Notes: a model not told the origin generated them from the sequence alone. 64,000 bases of DNA from Persicimonas caeni (GCF_006517175.1 NZ_CP041186.1:5173074-5237073), one strand, 5' to 3'; shown: positions 15,723-25,531, counted from the first letter of the stretch. Numbers and translations are program-made.

Positions 15723-17344
15723 GGCGCGTCCACCGTCGAAAAGGTCATCTCGAAGGGCTCTTCGATGGCGTTGCCGTTGTAATCGGTGATGCCACCGGCG
15801 GGGACCTCGAGCGTGTAGGTCTTGCCGGGCTCCAGGCCGTCTTCCGGCCAGAAGTTGACGATATTCTCCTGGACCGAAAGATACCCGTCGACGCGGGTTT
15901 CGGCCGGGTCGGTGCCCGTCTCGTAGACACGCACCGAGCCCGCCCAGGCGCTCTTGACCGCGATCATCTCGTTGAACGTGAGCCCGATGCGCGAGGTGAG
16001 CGGCAGATTCTGGGCGCCGTCTTCGGGCCAATTCCAGGTCACCGTGGGCGCGCCGGTGTCGGGCTCTTTGAGGTAGGGGGCGACCGCGCTGGCCTCGCCG
16101 TCGGTGGCGTCGTCGTCGCAACTGAGCACGATCGTGTTGCCGATGGGCGTAGCCGTATCGAGGTCGCCGTCGAGGTCGAGCTTGGCGACCTGCTCGATGT
16201 TGGCCAGGTCGCTGATGTCGTAGACCCCGGCAAAGCGCGACTCGCCGACGATTGCGTGGTTGTCTTTGACGAAGACGTAGCCGCCGTTGCCGTCGCTCAG
16301 GTACGAGCCGGCCAGGGTCGGGTTTTGCGGGTCGTGGATATCGTAGACGAGCAGTCCGCCGCCGCCTTCTTTGCGGGCGTAGTAGATGTAGCCGTTGGTC
16401 GTGTTCGAGAAGTAGGCCTCGCGCGGCTCTCCCTCGGGGTCTTTGACCTGGAAGTCGCCGCCGGGGATGGGCTGCGGGTTGGCCGGGTCGCTCACGTCGA
16501 GCAGGAGGCTTCGGGTCCCCTCGGAGGTGGTGACCACGAGCAGGTTACCGATGACCTGGATCTGGCCGAGTTGGACGACGGGCTCGGGCACGTAATGGCC
16601 CACCTGCACGGGATTGAGCGGGTCGCTGGCGTCGATGATGTAGATGCCGCTGAGCGAGCCGGCCGCGTAGACGTAGGGCCCTTGCCAGAAGACGCTGAAG
16701 ACGATGCGCTTGTAGGCGTCGGGGTAGCGAAACCCCTCGACTTCGAAGCGCGAGACGACCTCGGGTTGGGTCGGGTCGCTCACGTCCCAGAACTCCATGC
16801 CCCCTTTGTAGGGCGTGCGCGATTGGTTGACGACTGCCCAGCGCCCGCCGATGGACGAGAACCCGATGGAGTGCGTCTCGCGCATCTCCTCGGAGAGGCC
16901 CTCGCCGACCTTCTGCGGGTTGCACGGGTCGCTCACGTCGAAAAAGCTCAGTCCCCCGCCGCCGATGATCCCGCCTGCTTCGTGCGCCCAGGGCATCACC
17001 AGGTAGCCGTCGTACATCACCACCAGGTTGTGGTGGTTGCGGTCGTTTTCCCCGCCGTCCAAAAAGGCGCAGTTTTGGTAGAGCTGGTCGTCGGTGAAGG
17101 TGACCGCGGGGCCGCCGGGGCCGTGGTTAGCGGGCCAGGCACCCGGATCGGGGTAGGGGCGAGGGCCGTCGGGCTCGGTGTCTTGCTGGGTGTCGGAGCT
17201 GGTATCGGAGGCCGTGTCGGTGCCGGTGTCATCGCTCAGAGCCGCATCAGCGGGCGAGGAGGGGCTGTCGTCACAGGCGCTCAGCAGCGGAAAAGCGAGG
17301 CTGGCACAGACGAGACTGGCGAAGGCGGTTTTGCGGAAGGCCAC
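15719..17344 (-). CDS. LVIVD-repeat propeller lipoprotein with SbsA Ig-like domain
   Basis: The 541 residues start at GTG 17344, with GAGG 6 bases upstream. The lipobox LLSAC (Cys24) is followed by an Asp/Thr/Ser-rich linker. Residues about 85-400 contain repeated 'FFDVSDPCNPQKVG', 'FWDVSDPTQPEVVS', 'IIDASDPLNPVQVG' and 'LLDVSDPANPQPI' blades, the LVIVD-type beta-propeller. The C-terminal 110 residues ('GAPTVTWNWPEDGAQNLPLTSRIGLTF...') match the SbsA/Big_5 Ig-like fold. The protein is anchored on the cell surface or outer membrane and probably binds a partner. The partner is plausibly the di-haem protein, whose TTG start overlaps this gene's stop by four bases. Confidence 0.88.
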   Translation of the reverse strand: MAFRKTAFASLVCASLAFPLLSACDDSPSSPADAALSDDTGTDTASDTSSDTQQDTEPDGPRPYPDPGAWPANHGPGGPAVTFTDDQLYQNCAFLDGGENDRNHHNLVVMYDGYLVMPWAHEAGGIIGGGGLSFFDVSDPCNPQKVGEGLSEEMRETHSIGFSSIGGRWAVVNQSRTPYKGGMEFWDVSDPTQPEVVSRFEVEGFRYPDAYKRIVFSVFWQGPYVYAAGSLSGIYIIDASDPLNPVQVGHYVPEPVVQLGQIQVIGNLLVVTTSEGTRSLLLDVSDPANPQPIPGGDFQVKDPEGEPREAYFSNTTNGYIYYARKEGGGGLLVYDIHDPQNPTLAGSYLSDGNGGYVFVKDNHAIVGESRFAGVYDISDLANIEQVAKLDLDGDLDTATPIGNTIVLSCDDDATDGEASAVAPYLKEPDTGAPTVTWNWPEDGAQNLPLTSRIGLTFNEMIAVKSAWAGSVRVYETGTDPAETRVDGYLSVQENIVNFWPEDGLEPGKTYTLEVPAGGITDYNGNAIEEPFEMTFSTVDAP

Positions 17345-17425
17345 GGGGCACCTCGAGGCGGCAGTTGTGTGCTTGCCGCAACAAGATGCCAGCCGAGGCC
17401 TCTCGATTCAACATGCGCCGTGGGT

Positions 17426-19243
17426 TCAGTCCTCGTCGGCGTCTTCGTAGACGTCGTCGATATTGTCTTCGTAGCGCTCGTAGATCACGCGACGCTTGAG
17501 CTTGAGCGTGGGAGTGAGCACTCCGTTTTCGGGGGTCCACTCGTCGTCGACGATGATCACTTTGCGAGGCCTTTCGTAGTTCTTGAAGTCTGCCGACTGC
17601 TCTTCGATCTCGGACTCGATGAGCTCGCGCACCTCCGGGCGTTGGGTCAGGTTGTCAGTGGGCACGCCGTTCTTCTCGGCCCAATGCTGGAGCGCCTCTT
17701 TGTCGACATTGACGATGGCGACGTTGAACGGGTGGTTGTGCCCCTCGAGCATGACCTGGTCGACGTGCGGGGCGAGCTTGAGCTTTTCTTCGAGGGGGCC
17801 GGGGCTGACGTATTTGCCGTTGGAGAGTTTGAACTCCTCTTTGGCGCGCCCCTCGATCCACAGAAAGCCATCTTCGTCGATGCAGCCCAAGTCGCCGGTG
17901 TGGAACCAGCCGTCCTCGTCGATCACCTCGGCGGTCTTGTCGGGCTTTTTGTAGTAGCCCTTCATGATGTTGGGCCCGCGCACGCAGACCTCGCCGAACT
18001 CCGATTCGTGCTCCTTGTGCTTCTCGATTTTGACCTCGACGCCAGTCACCGGCTTGCCGACGCTGCCGATCTTGTGCTGGCCCGGGGCGTTGACCGATAC
18101 AATCGGCGAGGTTTCCGTGAGGCCGTAGCCTTCCATCACCGAGATGTGCATGTTGTCGATGAAGTAGGCGATCTCGGGGCTGAGCTTGGCGCCGCCGCTG
18201 ACGGCGTACTTGAGCCGGCCGCCGAAGCGCTGGCGCACCTTCTGGAAGACGAGCTTGTCGTAGAATTTGTCGAGCAGCTTGGTGGTCGTGTGCGCCTGGC
18301 CCTCCTGCTGTTGTTGGTTGCGCAGCCGATCGGAGTTTTGCAGCGCCTTCTCGAACAGCGTCTTCTTGAGGCCGCCTTCCTCCTCGAGCTTTGTTTGGAT
18401 GCCGTTGTAGATGCGGTTGAAGATACGCGGCACGCTGAACAAGAGGGTGGGGCGAATCTCCTGGAGGTTCTCGGTGATCGTCGAGATGCTCTCGACCAGC
18501 CCCATCGACGCGCCGGTGGCGAACATGCCGTGCAGCTCGGCGGTCTGCCCGAAAGAGTGCGCCCAGGGCAGAAACGACAGGCTGATATCGTCGGGGGCGA
18601 TGATATTGAAGCTGTGGATGGCCTCGACGTTCGAGGCGATGTTGTGGTGGCTGAGCAGCACTCCCTTGGGGTCGCCGGTGGTCCCCGAGGTGTAGATCAG
18701 CCCGCAGATATCGTCGCCGTCGGGCTCGACGGCCTCGACGTTGGGCTCGGAGCCTTCGAGCAGGGCGTCGAAGCTGTCTTCGCGCGGGCCGTCGAAGTGG
18801 ACGATATGATCGAGCGAGATGTCGCCGGCCTCGCACATTTCGGCGAGGGTTTGACGGATGTCGGCGTTGGCGACAAACGCGATTTTGGCGTCGCTGTCGT
18901 TGATGATATACGCCCATTCCTTCTCGGCCTGGGCTTCGTACATCGGACACCAACGCGCGCCCAGGGTGTAGGTGGCGTAGGCGCCGATGGCCCACTCCGG
19001 GCGGTTGTTGCTGATGATGGCGACGGTATCGCCATGCTCGACGCCCATGGACGCCAGGGCCGCGCGGCAGCGCTCGACGCGCTCGCCGAAGTCGGCGTAG
19101 GACATCCACTGGTACTGGCCGTCTCGTTTGACGCCGAACAGTTTTTGCTCGGCAAAATGGTCGATGCTGTGGTGATAGATCTCGACGAGGTTGCGGTACT
19201 CGAGATCCGTAAGCGATTCGTAGGTGGTGTAGTCGAGCGCCAC
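17426..19243 (-). CDS. Long-chain acyl-CoA synthetase (AMP-forming)
   Basis: The 605-residue enzyme activates long-chain fatty acids to acyl-CoA via an acyl-AMP intermediate. The GTG start at 19241-19243 is favoured over in-frame upstream codons by GGGAGG 6 bases before it and by alignment with the usual N-terminus. The AMP-binding P-loop-like motif YTSGTTGDPKG lies at about 180-190, the 'GYGLTETSP' motif near 375, and the 'GWFHTGDLG' hinge with 'IEGRAKEEFKLSNGKYVSP' near 470-500. The C-terminal Lys (in 'TLKLKRRVI') is retained. It belongs to the FadD15/FAA1-like group with a long insertion between the domains. It stands upstream of the LVIVD/di-haem operon with an 81-base gap. Confidence 0.93.
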   Translation of the reverse strand: MALDYTTYESLTDLEYRNLVEIYHHSIDHFAEQKLFGVKRDGQYQWMSYADFGERVERCRAALASMGVEHGDTVAIISNNRPEWAIGAYATYTLGARWCPMYEAQAEKEWAYIINDSDAKIAFVANADIRQTLAEMCEAGDISLDHIVHFDGPREDSFDALLEGSEPNVEAVEPDGDDICGLIYTSGTTGDPKGVLLSHHNIASNVEAIHSFNIIAPDDISLSFLPWAHSFGQTAELHGMFATGASMGLVESISTITENLQEIRPTLLFSVPRIFNRIYNGIQTKLEEEGGLKKTLFEKALQNSDRLRNQQQQEGQAHTTTKLLDKFYDKLVFQKVRQRFGGRLKYAVSGGAKLSPEIAYFIDNMHISVMEGYGLTETSPIVSVNAPGQHKIGSVGKPVTGVEVKIEKHKEHESEFGEVCVRGPNIMKGYYKKPDKTAEVIDEDGWFHTGDLGCIDEDGFLWIEGRAKEEFKLSNGKYVSPGPLEEKLKLAPHVDQVMLEGHNHPFNVAIVNVDKEALQHWAEKNGVPTDNLTQRPEVRELIESEIEEQSADFKNYERPRKVIIVDDEWTPENGVLTPTLKLKRRVIYERYEDNIDDVYEDADED

Positions 19244-19469
19244 GGTCGCCTCCCGGCTGTGGAGAGTTGTTGGCGGCCAAGCCACCTCGAAATGTGGTCG
19301 CGGCCAACGCAAAAGCAATGTCGCGGGGGGTTGCGATGCGCCCACACCGGTGGTTGAATAGGTCCACTGTCCCAAGCGTCGAACCGGCGTCGACCTCGTG
19401 TTGACTCCCCATAGACCGAGTTAAGTTTCACAGCGTATTTCTTATAGCCTCCCACTTGGAGCGGCGAAG

Positions 19470-20459
19470 ATGAACTTTGTAGATACACGCAGTTCTGGCA
19501 GTACCCAACGCGCGCTGGTGGCGCTGTTGACGACTTTCGTGCTCGCTGCGGCGGGTCTGGGCGCCAGCGGATGCGCCACGGGCACCGGCGGCGAAGTGAC
19601 CGACGCGGCGGCCGACGTGCTGTTGCCTCCGCGCGAGGAGGAGCGACTGGGTCGCCAACTCCAAAGGCAAGTGCTCGAGGAGATGACCGTTCTCGAGAAC
19701 GAGAGCGTCCAGCAGTATGTGGATCAATTGGGCGCCAAGGTGGTGCGCGCGGCCGGCGGCAAGCCCAAAGGCATCGACTACTCGTTTACCGTACTCAAAG
19801 ACGACCAGGTCAACGCCTTTGCGATGCCCGGCGGAGACATTTACGTCTACACCGGGTTGATGAAGGCCGCCAAAAGCGAGGCGGAGTTGATGAGCGTGCT
19901 CGCCCACGAGGTCGCCCACGTCACCGAGCGTCATATCGCCGAGCAACTCGTCGCCCAGTATGGTCTGCAAGCGCTCGCCGGCGCCGCGTTGGGCAACAAC
20001 CCGGGGGTGGTCTCCCAGATCTTGGCCAGTGTGGCCGGCCAAGGCTATTTGCTCAAGTTCAGCCGCTCGGCCGAATCGCAGGCCGACCGCACCGGGCTTC
20101 GCTACCTGGTGCGCGCCGGGTACGACCCGGCGGCCTTCGTCGACTTTTTCCAGACGATGGAGCAGCAGGGAGGCGCGCGGCCGCCCGAGTTCTTGTCGAG
20201 CCACCCCTCTCCGAAAAATCGAATCAGTCAACTGCGCCAACTCATCGCGCGCATCGATAATCCGCCCACCGAGATGGGCCGAGAGCGCTACCAGCAGATG
20301 CTGCAGACCTTGAACGGCCAGCCGGCGCGTACCGGCAGCGGCTCGACTGACGACACCCGGCGTCGGCGCAGCACCACCGACGACGACAGCGCGTCGGAGA
20401 CCGACGACACCACCCAAGACACCAATACCGACACGCAGAGGCGCAGGCGTCGGCGCTAA
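19470..20459 (+). CDS. M48-family metalloprotease lipoprotein (BepA/LoiP-like)
   Basis: The 329-residue periplasmic zinc protease has a signal peptide with lipobox GASGC (Cys35), so it is anchored in the membrane. The zinc motif HEVAH is at 146-150, and the third ligand is Glu202 in 'SAESQADRTG'. The surrounding helices and 'NAFAMPGGDIYVYTGLM' (about 115-131) match M48B/C peptidases that degrade misfolded outer-membrane proteins. The C-terminal 60 residues are a disordered Asp/Thr/Arg-rich tail ending in six Arg, unusual for the family. No TPR repeats follow the protease domain, unlike BepA. It is divergently transcribed from the acyl-CoA synthetase, and the small membrane-protein gene at 20545 follows. 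Confidence 0.92.
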   Translation: MNFVDTRSSGSTQRALVALLTTFVLAAAGLGASGCATGTGGEVTDAAADVLLPPREEERLGRQLQRQVLEEMTVLENESVQQYVDQLGAKVVRAAGGKPKGIDYSFTVLKDDQVNAFAMPGGDIYVYTGLMKAAKSEAELMSVLAHEVAHVTERHIAEQLVAQYGLQALAGAALGNNPGVVSQILASVAGQGYLLKFSRSAESQADRTGLRYLVRAGYDPAAFVDFFQTMEQQGGARPPEFLSSHPSPKNRISQLRQLIARIDNPPTEMGRERYQQMLQTLNGQPARTGSGSTDDTRRRRSTTDDDSASETDDTTQDTNTDTQRRRRRR

Positions 20460-20544
20460 CTGGTTGAAAGGACACCGGAATTGACCCGTTTAGGCGCGCG
20501 GCTATCTTGTCCTCGCAGGCTCCTTCAGCCGTGGAGGACGAGAT

Positions 20545-20832
20545 ATGACCGTATCGCCAGACAGACATCCTGAAGAGAAGTACTCGAATGTCACCGAAGG
20601 GGATGTCGCACAGCGCCCTGAAGAAGAGAGTAGCCAGTCGACCGCTTTGAAGATTCTCTTGGTGGTCGCGCTCATTGCCGTGGGCGTCTTAGGCATATAT
20701 GTCGCCGTGGTGCTCTTTTCAGCGGCGCTCCAAGGACCCTTCGAGGGACCGGCGCCGGAGGTCGAGCAGCGACAGCAGACTCCGGCCGAGGAGGCCAACC
20801 AGCCTCTCGAAGAGACGATCCCGGTCGACTAG
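20545..20832 (+). CDS. Small single-pass membrane protein, 95 aa
   Basis: Not recognised. The ATG at 20545 follows GAGGACGAGAT. The N-terminal 35 residues are charged and polar, one strongly hydrophobic helix spans about 36-60 ('ILLVVALIAVGVLGIYVAVVLFSAAL'), and the C-terminal 35 residues are Glu/Gln/Pro-rich and disordered. With few positive residues before the helix the orientation is unclear. It lies 85 bases after the M48 protease gene and ahead of a strong bidirectional terminator, so it could be the last gene of that transcript. Confidence 0.7.
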   Translation: MTVSPDRHPEEKYSNVTEGDVAQRPEEESSQSTALKILLVVALIAVGVLGIYVAVVLFSAALQGPFEGPAPEVEQRQQTPAEEANQPLEETIPVD

Positions 20833-20866
20833 GCGGACGTCTCGTCTCGGGTGCGCAAACACACAA

Positions 20867-20908
20867 AACCCGGCGGCTCCGCAGATGGAGCCGCCGGGTT
20901 TCTTTTTT
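20867..20908. terminator. Bidirectional rho-independent terminator
   Basis: A perfect 14-bp stem (AACCCGGCGGCTCC at 20867-20880 with GGAGCCGCCGGGTT at 20887-20900) is followed by TCTTTTTT on the plus strand and TTTTGTGTGTTT on the minus strand. It serves the converging genes that end at 20832 and 20933. Confidence 0.93.
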
Positions 20909-20932
20909 GCTTGTTTGCGGGCCTCTCGCCTC

Positions 20933-21493
20933 TCAGATGTCGACATCGCCCAGCGCTTTGACCGCGCCGGTGTCGAGCAGCACTTTGGCCAACTCAGGGC
21001 AGCCCTGCTGGCTGGCTTCGACCATCTTCTCGAGTGTAGGGATGTCTTTGAACGGGGTGGGCTCGTCGGGCAGCAAGAGTTGCTGGCAGACCTGCCGGCG
21101 CGCGCCGGGCTCGCGCATAAAGTCGATGGTGGCCTCGTAGGCCTCGCGCTCGGCGTCGGCGAGTTGCTCGTCGTCGGCGCCCAAGATCGCTTCGGTAAAT
21201 TGTTGCTGGGTGGTGCAGCGCATCACGTCTTCGACGACCTCGATGCACTGGGCCATGATGGGGCCGGTCTCCTTGGCCAACTCGCTGCCTTCGGCGCCGG
21301 CGCGCATCGTCTCGTCGGGGCGGGTGGCCTGCTCTTCGGGCGGCTCGCCCTCGACGGCCTTGGGCGTGGCGCCCGGAGTTTGTTCGGACTGGGAGCCGGC
21401 GCGAGGATGCTCGTCACAGGCGCCCTGAGGACACCCGGCGATGAGCGGGAACGATGCGACTGCCAACAACATAAACCACGGTCGGACGTTCAT
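20933..21493 (-). CDS. Lipoprotein of unknown function, 186 aa
   Basis: The start at ATG 21491-21493 has GGGAGG upstream and gives a signal peptide ending in the lipobox LIAGC. A linker of about 45 residues rich in Pro, Glu and Thr follows. The rest is helical with four Cys ('MAQCIEVVEDVMRCTTQQQF', 'ARRQVCQQLLLPDE', 'ASQQGCPELAKVLL'). The Cys spacing suggests two disulfides holding a helical bundle. No known domain is recognised. It is probably monocistronic, ending at the bidirectional terminator; the hybrid histidine kinase gene upstream (21615-23156) is transcribed the same way with a gap of 121 bases. Confidence 0.75.
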   Translation of the reverse strand: MNVRPWFMLLAVASFPLIAGCPQGACDEHPRAGSQSEQTPGATPKAVEGEPPEEQATRPDETMRAGAEGSELAKETGPIMAQCIEVVEDVMRCTTQQQFTEAILGADDEQLADAEREAYEATIDFMREPGARRQVCQQLLLPDEPTPFKDIPTLEKMVEASQQGCPELAKVLLDTGAVKALGDVDI

Positions 21494-21614
21494 CCTCGGC
21501 CTCCCTGGCCGGTTTCCCGGGCCAATATTCGATTCATGACTCCGGTTTGAAGGTCGCCACGTGGCGTGCACCGTCAACGCGGTCCGTCGACGAGTCGGGC
21601 AGGCTGCAGACAGG

Positions 21615-23156
21615 CTATTGTGGCTCGTCGAGCAGTTCGCGCACCGTGCGGGTCAGCCCGTCGGGAGTGAACGGCTTGCGCAGCACGCGGGTGTGCGGCG
21701 AGTCGGCCTCGGGGCCTCGATATCCGGCCAAGAAGAGAATTTTGATGTCCGGTTGCCCGTCGCGAAGCTGGGCGACGAGTTTTTCGACGGCGGGCCGAGG
21801 CTGGCCGGCGTCGATGATCGCCAGGGAGTAGCGAGCGACGGGGTCGAGCTGGATCGATCCCCCGTGCAGCGGCGCTTCGGTGACGCGGTAGCCCTGGGAG
21901 GCGAGGATCTGGGCGGCGAGTTCGCGCACGTCGCGGTGGTCGTCGACGAGCAGAATCTGCTCGCTGCCGACCGCCGGGAAGCCGTGCATCGGAGTCTGGC
22001 GCATGCTGTCGACGCTGCTGTCGGCGGTCGGGAAGTACAGCTCGAAGGTGGTGCCGTTGCCGGGCTCGCTCTGCACGGTGATCGCGCCGCCGTACTGGCG
22101 CACGATGCTTCGCGCCGTCGCCAGGCCCAGGCCGGTTCCCTCGCCCAGGTCTTTGGTGGTGAAGAACGGCTCGAAGATGCGCTCGGCGACCTCCGGGCTC
22201 ATGCCGATGCCGTTGTCGGCGACCGTCAATTTGACGTACGGGCCCGAGGAGAGGTGGCGAAGGCTCGGCGGTCGGCTGTTGCCCAGGTAGACGCCAGCGG
22301 TGTCAAAGAGCAGCTGGCCGCCGTCGGGCATGGCGTCGCGGGCGTTGACGGTCAAGTTCATCAACACCTGGTCGAGCTGGTTGGGGCTGATGCGGATATT
22401 CTGCAGGTCCGGGTCGAGCCGGGCGTCCAGCTCGATGTCTTCACCGATGATGCGCTGGAGCATCGACTCGAAGTCGATCAAGACCTGGTTCAAGTTCACC
22501 ACCGCCGCGCGAGGTCCGTCATCGCGGCTAAAGGCCAAGAGTTGAGCCACCAGGTCGGTGGCCTGCTTGCTGGCGCGCGCAATCTTCTGGAGGTGCTGGT
22601 GGTGGGTCGAAGTCGGGTCGGTGTCGTCGAGCAGCACCCGGCTGTAGCCGGTGATCAAGGTCAGCAGGTTGTTGAAATCATGGGCAATGCCGCTGGCCAA
22701 CTGGCCCAGCGCCTCCATCTTCTGGGAGTGCTGCAGTTGCTCTTCGAACAGCAGCTTTCGCGGGTCGGCGCTGCGCCACCGCGAGATGTCGCACATGCAC
22801 ATCAACAGGCGCTTTTCGTTGTCCACTTCGGTGGGACGGCACTGGACGAGCACGTCGATCTGTCGTCCGCTGCTCGACTCGAGCTGGAGTTCACACGTCT
22901 GCATTGTCGATTCGCGTCGGGCGCGAGCCAACAAAAGTTCGACGGTGTCTTGGCAATCATCGGGAGCGAGTTGGTCGAGCGAGAGGCCGCGCACGTCTCG
23001 AGGGTCGCGCTCTAGAAACTCGGCGGCGCGCTGGTTGGCGTCGATGATGCGCCCGTCGAGGGCGACGAGCAGGAGCGCCGCCGGGAAGTGCTCTTCGACA
23101 AGATCTGCGACCGAAGTCGAAGTCTCATCGCCGGCTTGAAACGCACTCTTGATCAT
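21615..23156 (-). CDS. PAS - histidine kinase - receiver hybrid sensor
   Basis: The 513-residue cytoplasmic sensor is started at ATG 23154-23156, where GAGGG lies 8 bases upstream; the ATG at 23201 is possible, but its GAGG is only 2 bases away. A PAS domain (about 10-120) is followed by an H-box ('[21 protein letters not shown]') containing the phospho-His, an HATPase_c domain with N-box '[12 protein letters not shown]', G1 'DNGIGM', F '[15 protein letters not shown]', and a C-terminal receiver ('[14 protein letters not shown]', phospho-acceptor Asp in 'AIIDAGQP', Lys in 'VLRKPF'). The HDFNN signature marks the NtrB-like HisKA subgroup. No membrane segment exists, so the signal is intracellular. 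No cognate regulator gene lies nearby. Confidence 0.93.
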   Translation of the reverse strand: MIKSAFQAGDETSTSVADLVEEHFPAALLLVALDGRIIDANQRAAEFLERDPRDVRGLSLDQLAPDDCQDTVELLLARARRESTMQTCELQLESSSGRQIDVLVQCRPTEVDNEKRLLMCMCDISRWRSADPRKLLFEEQLQHSQKMEALGQLASGIAHDFNNLLTLITGYSRVLLDDTDPTSTHHQHLQKIARASKQATDLVAQLLAFSRDDGPRAAVVNLNQVLIDFESMLQRIIGEDIELDARLDPDLQNIRISPNQLDQVLMNLTVNARDAMPDGGQLLFDTAGVYLGNSRPPSLRHLSSGPYVKLTVADNGIGMSPEVAERIFEPFFTTKDLGEGTGLGLATARSIVRQYGGAITVQSEPGNGTTFELYFPTADSSVDSMRQTPMHGFPAVGSEQILLVDDHRDVRELAAQILASQGYRVTEAPLHGGSIQLDPVARYSLAIIDAGQPRPAVEKLVAQLRDGQPDIKILFLAGYRGPEADSPHTRVLRKPFTPDGLTRTVRELLDEPQ

Positions 23157-23527
23157 CCCTTGAACCCTCTGCAGTAGGTCGACGTGCAGCGAACTGCGCA
23201 TAGCCTCTACAAGCACCGAGGCACACCATAGCACGGAGCGACGCGTAAAGGCAGCTTGCTACAAAGGCAGTGTCCCCCTAACTACGGGATGTACTACTGC
23301 AGAGCAAACGCCCGCAGGCGTTCACTTCTTGTCACATCCCCTGAGCTTTTGTAGCTAACGAGTAACAAAATAAGGGAAGCTTACGGCGCGTGTCCAGCCT
23401 AAATTTGTTCCTATGTCACCCTCCTTGCTTTTAGGCGAGGCTATGTTTGCCTTTAAGCGAGGGGATGTTGCGCTTAGGTTCGGCACGAAATTCGATCGCT
23501 GTAGCTTCGAACAAAGGGATTTGCTGT
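23157..23527. other. Divergent intergenic region, no gene seen
   Basis: This 371-base gap separates two divergent genes. A weak stem (GGGATGT near 23286 with ACATCCC near 23334) flanks a small AACGCC-CGCA-GGCGTT hairpin. Three CTTTAAGCGAGG-like motifs precede the rhomboid gene (about 23428-23475). Promoters must be here, but no confident -35/-10 pair can be called. Confidence 0.4.
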
Positions 23528-25525
23528 ATGGACCAACATGCCGACCAACCCGGGCCACCGTCGCCTCCCGAAGGTGATTTTGCGCCTGCACCGCCGGCCC
23601 AGGTCGACCGGCTCGAGCTGGTTTCTCCGTCCTTGTGGACCCGGGGGATGACAACCGCGGCCGTGATGCTGGTGGTCGCAGGGCTTTGGTTCAGCGACTT
23701 CATCTTGGCGGTCTTCCAGGCCCAACAGGTCTCCTGGCAAATCTGGGCGATGGTGTTGGGGCCGCCGTTGGCTTTTGCTGCGTATTTGGGGTGGCGATGG
23801 TGGGACAAGCCGGCCGAGTCACGCGCGATTGTCTTCGAGGACGAGCGTGTGCTGCTGCCGGTCTCGTCGAACTCCAAGCGCACCGTCGAACTCGCCTACG
23901 GGGACGTCAAAGGTGTGTTGGCGATGACGCGCGGGCGAAGCGAGTCCGTGCTCGTCGACACCGGCAGCAAGACGCTCGGTTATGCCGACGGTGAGTTCGA
24001 GCGCCCCGACGGGACGATGCTGCTGCGCCAAGAGCTCTTCCGACGCATCCACCAACTCCCCAACGCCAGCGAGGTCCTCGCCGGGATGCGCGAGCGTCAA
24101 AAACTGGCGCGCATCGCCACGTCCAAAAAGGCGACGGTGACCAAGGCGCTTTTGGGTATCTTGGCCGTCTATTTCGGTGTCGAACTGTGGATGGGCGTCT
24201 CCGAGGATCCATTCGGGCTCATCGAACTTGGGGCCAACGCGCCTGCGCTCATCGATCAGGGGCAATATTTCCGGCTGATCTCGGCTAATTTCCTGCACCA
24301 AGGCTGGATGCACATCATCTTGAACGGCATCGCGCTGCTCTTTTTGGGCACCGCCGTCGAGAAGTTGGTGGGCTCGTGGCGCATGCTACTCATCTATCTG
24401 TTGGGCGCCCTGGGCGGCTCACTGGGCTCGTACTTGGCCGGCCCCGGCATGGTGTCGGTGGGCTCGTCGACCGCGATCTTCGGGTTGTTCGGCGCCTTCC
24501 TCGCCCTGCATGTGCGCTACTGGAAGTCGCTTCCTCCGCCGTTTCGTCAATCGGTGGCGTGGTGGGTGGTCATCATCGGGATCAACGCCGGTCTTCCGGT
24601 CGTCGTGCCGATCATCGATTATGCTGCCCACGGCGCGGGCTTTGTCGTCGGCGGAGTGGCGGCGTGGCTGCTCGTCTTGCCGATGAAAGATCTCAAGCCC
24701 GACCACCGTCCGTCGATGATCACGCGGGGCATTACCGTGCTGATGAGCGCGGTGTTCGTCGCCGGCCTCGTCCAGGCCGCTGTCTACGCGTTCGAGACAC
24801 ATCCGCAAGACGAGGCGCAGGTCTTTGGAAGCATGCTCGACGAGGCTCTCGAGAGCGAGTCGGCTCCCGAACAGGTCAACTTCATCGCTTGGTCCACCGC
24901 GATCGATCCGGACGCGAGCCGCGAGCAACTCGAAGAGGCGCGTCGCGCGGTCGAGAAGGTGGTCGACGAGCAGGACGACCGCCTCGAGATTCGCGATACA
25001 CTCGCTACGCTCAATTACCGCTTGGCACGCAAGTTGTCTGGAGATAGACGCCTCGAGCTCATCGACGAGGCTATCGACATCGAAAGGGCCGTGTTCCGAG
25101 AGGCGACGCCGACTTCGGGGCTCATGGGCGACGGCAAGGTCACCTTTGCCAGCCAACTCGCCCGATTCTTGAGCTACCGCCGCGAGATTGCCGGGCCGAT
25201 CATCGAAGACAATGTGTTCGCCGAGCCGCCCACACTACGCTTCGACCCGTCTGACGACGGTTCGATGGTGATTCGTGCGCCGGGAGGCGCTGCGTCCACG
25301 TCCGTGGCCATCTACGCGTCGGCGCGTGTCGAAGGGAAGGTTCGCGGGCTGGTCTTGACCTGTCTCGAGGCGGGCAAAGAGGAGGCGACGATCGACAACC
25401 ACGATGCGCTAGCCAAGTGGCCGAATAACCTTCGGCTGGTCACCGGGCTCGTCGAGCCGGTCGACACGTGTGACACCGAGCTGCAGTTCTGGCCGATGTC
25501 GCCCGAGATCCAGAAGCTGCCGTGA
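23528..25525 (+). CDS. Rhomboid-family intramembrane protease with large soluble domains
   Basis: The 665-residue protein starts at ATG 23528 (GGGA 9 bases upstream). Two N-terminal membrane helices (about 40-95) and a PH-like beta domain precede the rhomboid core. In the core are 'HQGWMHIILNGIALLFLG' (HxxxN motif of helix 2), 'GMVSVGSSTAIFGLFGA' with the catalytic Ser in a G-S-S-T context instead of the usual GxSG, and 'DYAAHGAGFVVGG' with the catalytic His. The C-terminal 220 residues are soluble, part helical, and end in a beta-rich domain. The domain order (membrane pair - core - soluble tail) is much longer than GlpG. Substrates are unknown. It converges on the acyltransferase gene 6 bases away. 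Confidence 0.88.
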   Translation: MDQHADQPGPPSPPEGDFAPAPPAQVDRLELVSPSLWTRGMTTAAVMLVVAGLWFSDFILAVFQAQQVSWQIWAMVLGPPLAFAAYLGWRWWDKPAESRAIVFEDERVLLPVSSNSKRTVELAYGDVKGVLAMTRGRSESVLVDTGSKTLGYADGEFERPDGTMLLRQELFRRIHQLPNASEVLAGMRERQKLARIATSKKATVTKALLGILAVYFGVELWMGVSEDPFGLIELGANAPALIDQGQYFRLISANFLHQGWMHIILNGIALLFLGTAVEKLVGSWRMLLIYLLGALGGSLGSYLAGPGMVSVGSSTAIFGLFGAFLALHVRYWKSLPPPFRQSVAWWVVIIGINAGLPVVVPIIDYAAHGAGFVVGGVAAWLLVLPMKDLKPDHRPSMITRGITVLMSAVFVAGLVQAAVYAFETHPQDEAQVFGSMLDEALESESAPEQVNFIAWSTAIDPDASREQLEEARRAVEKVVDEQDDRLEIRDTLATLNYRLARKLSGDRRLELIDEAIDIERAVFREATPTSGLMGDGKVTFASQLARFLSYRREIAGPIIEDNVFAEPPTLRFDPSDDGSMVIRAPGGAASTSVAIYASARVEGKVRGLVLTCLEAGKEEATIDNHDALAKWPNNLRLVTGLVEPVDTCDTELQFWPMSPEIQKLP

Positions 25526-25531
25526 GCCCGT

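Noticed and set aside
13452-16121. 889-residue version of the di-haem gene starting at 16121
   Set aside because: Its first about 130 residues are Arg-rich shadow sequence of the LVIVD gene; the TTG at 15722 gives a proper lipoprotein signal.
16256-19357. 1033-residue plus-strand open frame
   Set aside because: It is antisense to the acyl-CoA synthetase and the LVIVD lipoprotein, both with clear motifs. It has no ribosome site and has shadow composition (Val/Gly/Asp/Arg-rich).
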